Both the position numbers and the translations under genes were made by a program. From the NCBI RefSeq assembly GCF_018320785.1, contig NC_054865.1:13303579-13367578 (forward strand): a DNA stretch of 64,000 nucleotides, read 5' to 3'. Every line of letters begins with the position of its first letter. Within the stretch, counting starts at the first letter, position 1. The notes below the pieces were generated by a model. The model did no database searches. It worked only from the letters and a program-made list of their open reading frames with translations, and was not told where the DNA came from. The DNA is from Cheilinus undulatus. Lineage: Eukaryota; Chordata; Actinopteri; Labriformes; Labridae. This document shows positions 59,501 to 64,000 of the stretch, piece after piece.

Positions 59501-62500
59501 CGAGTAGGTTTTAAACATTTTGAACCAATAGTAAGTGTCAAAAAGATGCTGACTATAACCATTCAGTGTGAAATTATTTGAAAAATGTAGCGTTTATTTT
59601 CATTCACTGAAAAGTGGTGATTTAGAGATAGATTGTGACTCAACGGCAGCGATATGCTATATATTAAGGGTATAATCCATATTAATCAAAGTGTTTTATT
59701 TTCTTTTTACAATCTTTTTCTCAGGGTGATGGGGATCAGCTGTAACGTCATTAAACCTAAAGAGGTGGCTAAACTCCACCCTCTTGTTAACATTCATGAC
59801 CTGGTGGGGGCGCTACATCTCCCTTCAGATGCTGTGGTGTCTCCACCAGATGTCAACCACGCCCTGGCTGTGGCTGCTGCTGGACAAGGTATGGACTCAA
59901 ATGCAGCACGGCCTGTGAAAGAATATAAAACATACCATGACACCAAAAGGTTTCCCAGGCGTTGCTAATATTTTCTTCTCGTTTAGCCTTACCCTTTAGG
60001 ATTCTGCCTATTGAATGTACTTGTAATCAGCACAGTTTTTCCTCTTGGCCCTCTTCTATATCTCTTTGACTTTCTCCTCCCATCCAGGTGTTCAGATCCT
60101 GGACCGGACCAGTGTCCAGCAGGTTCTAGTGGAGAAAGGTCAAGTGATGGCTGTGGAGACTGACCGTGGGTCCATCGAGTGCGAATATTTTGTCAACTGT
60201 GCAGGACAGGTAAAACTTGAAGTGGAACTATGGGATACAAATGGGATGGAAAGTCTCACTAACAGGAATGAATCAAAAATATACCATTTCATCTTTTATT
60301 TGGCCCTTTTAAATATTCTAAAGATCATCTGGACACTTTTGACTTGCATAGAAATGATCAGTCTTGTCATTTATGGTCTCATTTGTTTTTCATATCATGA
60401 AGAGACATCAGTCTTAAGAAACTGCAGTGCTTTCTTTTTGCCATAGTCTGCCAGAGTCCAGAGCTGCAGATATGTGACATTTCTTGCTGGTTTGTCTGTT
60501 CCTTAGTGGGCGTATGAATTGGGGCAGGCTAGTGAGACGAAGGTTTCGGTTCCTCTTCATGGCTGCGAACACTTCTACCTCCTCACCAAACCTCTCCAGC
60601 AGCCACTTTTGCTCAGCACACCAGGTCTGACACTCAACACTTTAAAAATGCCCTTCTTATTGCAGCAGACAAAGTTGCAAATGTTTTCAAATTCCAATCA
60701 ATATACTTAGTAACGAAAACTAAACTTGATGTTTTTAAAGGAGTAAAGAGTTACAGGTTGAGAAACAATCCCAGTGTAGGTGCTCTAACAGAGTGGGTGT
60801 TTTGTCCACAGTGGTGATTGATATGGATGGCAGGATATACGCACGGCCGTGGCAGGGAGGCCTTCTCTCAGGGGGCTTTGAGAAGAACCCAAAACCCATT
60901 TTCACGGAGGGTCGAAACCAACTGGAGATCCAGAACATGCAGGAGGACTGGGACCACTTTGGTAATGAGAGGAGGGAAGACACATGTAAACAATCATAGA
61001 AGACAGTTACTGAGCATTATTTCTTTGTTTGTGGATGTTTCTGAAATCTCTTTTTTTTATCTGAAATATTAGTGAATTATGGACAAGATTTTCTGTCGTC
61101 ATAGTTACTTGGCAGCCACATGCAGTGGCAGACAAAGTGGTGTAATTTGGTGTTATTTGATGGTTATCTTTGATTTGATTTGAAATCTAATTTAAGAATT
61201 TAAAAAGAAATGATCATAATAAAAACAGACATGAAAGTCGCATTCAAAATTTAGAAACTTTTACAGTTATCTCAAAAAAAAAGATCAGTTTGTGCTTTTT
61301 ATTTTTTTTAATACAAAATTTAACAAATCATAATTTGTGTTCACTCACCAATTTTACATAAATTCTGCGAAGGTACAAAGAACAACAGTGGTTGTCGACA
61401 ATGTACTGTCATATTTAAAATTGCTATCACTTTGTCACATACCGTGGTGGAAAATGTACTATTGTGTTAATAGTACAACATTGAAGCTGAATACAACAAC
61501 TTTAGCTTGTTTAATAGATAAATGTTTTGTTATGATGTGTTGGTTGCTGGAAAAATCAGTTGAAGCCAGCCTGAGTCTTTTGTCCATTTACATTTTTCGG
61601 TAACACTTTATTTGAAGTTTTATTCATAAGACTGACATTATCCTGTCATAATCATGACATGACACCTGTCATTAACATGAAAAGGGTTTCGTAAATGTTG
61701 CCATTAAGTGTCATTAAGTGTCATTCACTAAATTATGACACCTTTTCTGCAAAGTTAAAATTTTTTTCGGAAGGCCTAATCATGATAACTTGACATTTGC
61801 AGTAAAGGTGTCATAATTTAGCGAATGACACTTAATGACACTTAATGGCAACATTCATGAAGCCCTATTCATGTTAATGACAGGTGTCATGAAATGATTA
61901 TGACAGCATAATGTCAGTCTTATGAATAAAACTTCAAATAAAGTGTTACCCATTTTTCTTTAATTTAAAAGTCAGAACAGACTGCAAGTATGTGTCTTAG
62001 AACATTTCATGCTCAGTGCCACATGCTAATAACAGTTATCATTGTGCATGTTGCTTATGTTAATTTCATTAAAACATTAATCAAATGGAAATTCAGTATA
62101 TTGACAGGGATTAAAAAACAAGCTTATTGTCATCTTCCTCCAGAGCCGATGCTCAGTGCCTTGCTGAGGAGGATGCCGAGTCTTGAGTCAGCAGAGATCC
62201 ATCAGCTGGTCAACTGTCCGGAGTCTTTCACACCTGACATGCGCTGCCTTATGGGGGAGACACCGGGGGTCTCTGGCTACTATGTGCTGGCAGGGATGAA
62301 CTCCTCTGGCTTGGCCTTCGCTGGTGGAGGTGGAAAGTGAGCATGAACATTAGTTTAATTACACAGGATATAATTCATCTTCCAGTTTTTAATGTTAATA
62401 ATCAGCCTTGTGTTCGAGACGTATTTTCATTTCATTACAATGATGCACCTGTTGTGTGATTTTGTGTTAGGTACTTGGCAGAGTGGATGACATATGGTTA

Positions 62501-62595
62501 TCCCACTGCTAATGTGTGGCCGCTGGACATTAAACGCTTTGGGAACCTGCAGAGCAGTCGAACCTTCCTGCGACACAGAGTGATGGAAGTCATGC
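56319..62595 (+). CDS. pdpr: pyruvate dehydrogenase phosphatase regulatory subunit, 5' half (gene continues past window)
   Basis: Coding exons: 56,319-56,581, 56,850-56,983, 59,053-59,134, 59,725-59,888, 60,088-60,209, 60,507-60,624, 60,812-60,961, 62,144-62,336, 62,471-62,595. All junctions have GT/AG and keep one frame over 450 residues, about half of the roughly 880 expected. PDPR sits in the mitochondrial matrix bound to the phosphatase that reactivates pyruvate dehydrogenase and lowers its Mg2+ sensitivity. It belongs to the DAO-type flavoprotein fold shared with dimethylglycine and sarcosine dehydrogenases. I distinguish it from those by [45 protein letters not shown] and [11 protein letters not shown], which match PDPR. 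The WH of the dehydrogenases' covalent-FAD site is RL here (residues 95-96). The C-terminal aminomethyltransferase-like part lies beyond the window. The next exon is not visible before 64,000. Confidence 0.95.
56582..56849 (+). other. pdpr intron 2
   Basis: 268 bp, GTACGA...TATAG, no embedded repeat. Confidence 0.9.
56850..56983 (+). CDS. pdpr: pdpr exon 3
   Basis: Residues 88-133: [18 protein letters not shown], then [10 protein letters not shown]. This holds the position where related dehydrogenases carry the FAD-linked His; here it is Leu. Confidence 0.93.
56984..59052 (+). other. pdpr intron 3
   Basis: About 2.07 kb. Holds a fold-back repeat at 58,178-58,350 and a short TACCA run near 58,984. 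No other feature. Confidence 0.85.
58178..58350. mobile_element. short fold-back element in pdpr intron 3
   Basis: Arms of about 60 bp (58,178-58,237 and 58,290-58,350) pair: ACTTGATTGAAGTTCTTGAG with CTTCAAGAACCTTAATCAAGT, and TGCCTCTCCTCC with GGAGAGGTGA. The outer arm is also present at 20,600-20,680, next to the 19.4-kb fold-back element, so it belongs to the same family. Confidence 0.7.
59053..59134 (+). CDS. pdpr: pdpr exon 4
   Basis: 82 bp, residues 133-160: [20 protein letters not shown]. Acceptor TGTTTCAG, donor GTAAGA. Confidence 0.92.
59135..59724 (+). other. pdpr intron 4
   Basis: 590 bp, no repeat recognised. Confidence 0.85.
59725..59888 (+). CDS. pdpr: pdpr exon 5
   Basis: Residues 160-215: [20 protein letters not shown], followed by [20 protein letters not shown]. 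Acceptor TTCTCAG, donor GTATGG. Confidence 0.93.
60088..60209 (+). CDS. pdpr: pdpr exon 6
   Basis: Residues 215-255: [19 protein letters not shown], then [10 protein letters not shown], the NAAG/NCAG element that contacts FAD in this fold. Ends in phase 0. Confidence 0.93.
60210..60506 (+). other. pdpr intron 6
   Basis: 297 bp. The frame stays open past the donor for some codons, but GTAAAA/CCTTAG splicing restores the family sequence NCAGQ-WAYELG. Confidence 0.85.
60507..60624 (+). CDS. pdpr: pdpr exon 7
   Basis: Residues 256-295: [25 protein letters not shown]. Acceptor TTCCTTAG, donor GTCTGA. Confidence 0.92.
60812..60961 (+). CDS. pdpr: pdpr exon 8
   Basis: Residues 295-345: [46 protein letters not shown]. 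Acceptor GTCCACAG, donor GTAATG. Confidence 0.95.
60962..62143 (+). other. pdpr intron 8
   Basis: 1,182 bp. Holds a complete palindromic MITE (61,599-61,950); otherwise nothing recognised. Confidence 0.88.
61599..61950. mobile_element. 352-bp palindromic MITE with perfect 8-bp target duplication
   Basis: Two arms of about 155 bp, starting GGTAACACTTTATTTGAAGT and ending with the inverse, match with few differences and leave about 40 bp of spacer. CATTTTTC flanks the element exactly on both sides (61,591-61,598 and 61,951-61,958). An 8-bp duplication fits hAT-like or P-like insertion. The near identity of the arms suggests it is younger than the other elements. Confidence 0.9.
62144..62336 (+). 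CDS. pdpr: pdpr exon 9
   Basis: Residues 345-409: [60 protein letters not shown]. This closes the FAD domain (final GMNS.G...GGG segment). Donor GTGAGC splits the Lys codon. Confidence 0.95.
62471..62595 (+). CDS. pdpr: pdpr exon 10
   Basis: Residues 409-451: [31 protein letters not shown]. Ends VMEVM in phase 1 before donor GTGAGT. Confidence 0.95.
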
Positions 62596-63171
62596 GTGAG
62601 TTGTCAACACTTCCCACAGTTCATATGTACATGTTTGAATGTCATATACCCCTATTTACATTTAGGTCAGTAAGGAATTTGTTCCTCTGATAGATACAGG
62701 AAATATACAATGCACGGCAAGTTTCAGCTGGATTCAAAATAAAGGATCATCAGTAATAAAGAAAGAACAAACAGATGTGGTTCTTTCTAGTCGTAGGGTT
62801 TTAGTAGAAAAAAAACACCCTTTTTTTAACCTACAGTGGAGCTCAGCCTGGAATACTTCATTAATACTTTTTATTCTAAGGCAGAAATGACCATTTCCAT
62901 TTAATGAGCTCTTAAGGTAATAAAGGGTAATAAAGTTTCAGTGACACCTGTTCTCCTCCAGCACAATTACAAACTTAAAAGTCAGTGATTCACAATGAGT
63001 TTATATCTTAAATGCATGCACAAAATTTTTGAAATTTCCATTATTTTTTGGTGGACTTCATGTATGAATAAAAACTGACCTATTTTTCTCCCTTACCTTT
63101 ACTTTGATATTTTACTGTCAACCTGTTCATAATATTTATACTTGAAATCAGGGTGAGCCATTATGAGAACA
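62596..63171 (+). other. pdpr intron 10, proximal part
   Basis: No exon encoding the expected continuation was found here, nor in the Tc1-like sequence that follows. Confidence 0.8.
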
Positions 63172-64000
63172 TACTGTGCCTATAAAAAGTACTTTGCACT
63201 TTTATTGATTTTATAAATCAATCACGGTCAATATAAATTGGGTTTTTTTTTTGTCAAAAAAAAAAAAACAACAACAACAAAACCTCTTTAATGTCAAAGT
63301 GGAAATAGAGGTCTAGCCAACTGGTGCTAGTAGTCTCACAGGGATCACCTGAGTGCAGTGAATGTGTCTCAAGTGATTGTAGTATAAAGGCACCTTTTTC
63401 TGGAAGGTCCAGGCACTGGTTGATCATTATTCCTGGCTACCATTACACCATGAAGACAAAAGAACACTTCAAGCAACTCAGAGAAAGGGCTATTGAAAAG
63501 TATAAGTCAGGGGATGGGTACAAACAATTTTCCAAGGCACTGAACATCCCCCAGAGTTCAGTTAGATCCATCATCACGAAATGGAAGGAATATGGCATGT
63601 GTAAATTTGTCAAGATGAGGCCGTCCTCATTAGCTGAGTGACTGTGCAAGAAGGAAACTAGTGAGAGAGGCCACCAAGACACCTTTGACTACTCTGAAGT
63701 AGTTACAAGCTTCAGCAGCTGAGATGGAAGAGACTGGCATTCAACAACTGTTGTCTGTGTTCTTCACCAAAGCTTTATGGGAATATGGCAAAGAGAAGCC
63801 ACTGTTGAAAAAAAACTTTCGCCAAAAGGCATGTGGTAGACTCCGTGGTTAAGTGGAAGAAAATTCTTTGGTCTGATGAGACCAAAATGGTGCTTTTTGG
63901 CCATCAGACAAGGTGCTATATTATGTAAAGCAAGACACTGCACATCACCACAAACACACCATCCCCACTGTGAAGCAAAGTGGTGGCAGCATCATGCTGT
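63172..64000 (+). mobile_element. Tc1-like transposon, truncated by window edge
   Basis: Starts at a TA followed by CTGTGCCTATAAAAAGTA. The transposase begins at 63,450: MKTKEHFKQLRERAIEKYKS, then a helix-turn-helix (QFSKALNIPQSSVRSIITKW). It is interrupted by a stop at 63,639, but family sequence continues (WSDETKM-like at 63,867-63,890, ending CAAAGTGGTGGCAGCATCAT). Fragments of the same family are at 5,489 (plus) and 33,290 (minus). Confidence 0.85.

Noticed and set aside
60210..60446. Open frame continuing past pdpr exon 6 into the intron
   Set aside because: Splicing at GTAAAA to TGGGCG restores the conserved CAGQWAYELG; the read-through residues resemble nothing.
1..64000. CRISPR arrays, operons, bacterial-type signals
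   Set aside because: The window is vertebrate nuclear DNA; the tandem arrays present have no unique spacers and are minisatellites.

Overview
The window is teleost fish nuclear DNA, probably percomorph. Two spliced genes on the plus strand match vertebrate families, and the rest is non-coding sequence with many transposon remnants. The teleost call rests on the genes themselves (a prepronociceptin whose nociceptin begins with Tyr, and a Pdpr) and on the repeats: several Tc1-like families, a restriction-endonuclease-type LINE, tRNA-derived SINEs, and hAT-like and Harbinger-like MITEs.

Layout. 1-27,000: no gene seen. Recognisable repeats include Tc1-like elements (6.9-8.0 kb, 16.6 kb, 19.6-20.2 kb), a LINE 3' half (11.8-13.1 kb), a tandem repeat carrying broken RecQ-like helicase Walker A sequence (18.6-19.1 kb), a 1.2 kb fold-back element (19.4-20.6 kb), a TIR element holding a 32-bp/96-bp higher-order minisatellite (21.5-23.3 kb), and a fold-back element with a nested MITE (24.7-26.1 kb). 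27,300-53,560: pnoc, with a TATA-type promoter and non-coding exon 1, an intron of about 20 kb with at least four Tc1-like remnants, a signal-peptide exon at 47.56 kb, a main coding exon at 50.1-50.7 kb, and a probable long 3'UTR. 53,560-55,500: spacer. 55,500-64,000: pdpr, of which one probable 5'UTR exon and nine coding exons (about the first 450 residues, half the protein) lie here; it runs off the right edge.

The genes lie head to tail and have unrelated jobs. Pnoc makes a secreted neuropeptide precursor. Pdpr is a mitochondrial flavoprotein-like regulator of pyruvate dehydrogenase phosphatase. I saw no sign of co-regulation.

The least explained items are an 84-nt near-perfect hairpin at 21,321-21,404, a perfect 21-bp-stem hairpin at 33,184-33,232, an unclassified repeat of about 390 bp present in opposite orientations at 11.25 and 26.3 kb, the RecQ-like tandem fragments, and the extra FGGF peptide in the nociceptin precursor. 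I saw no wholly new multi-gene system.
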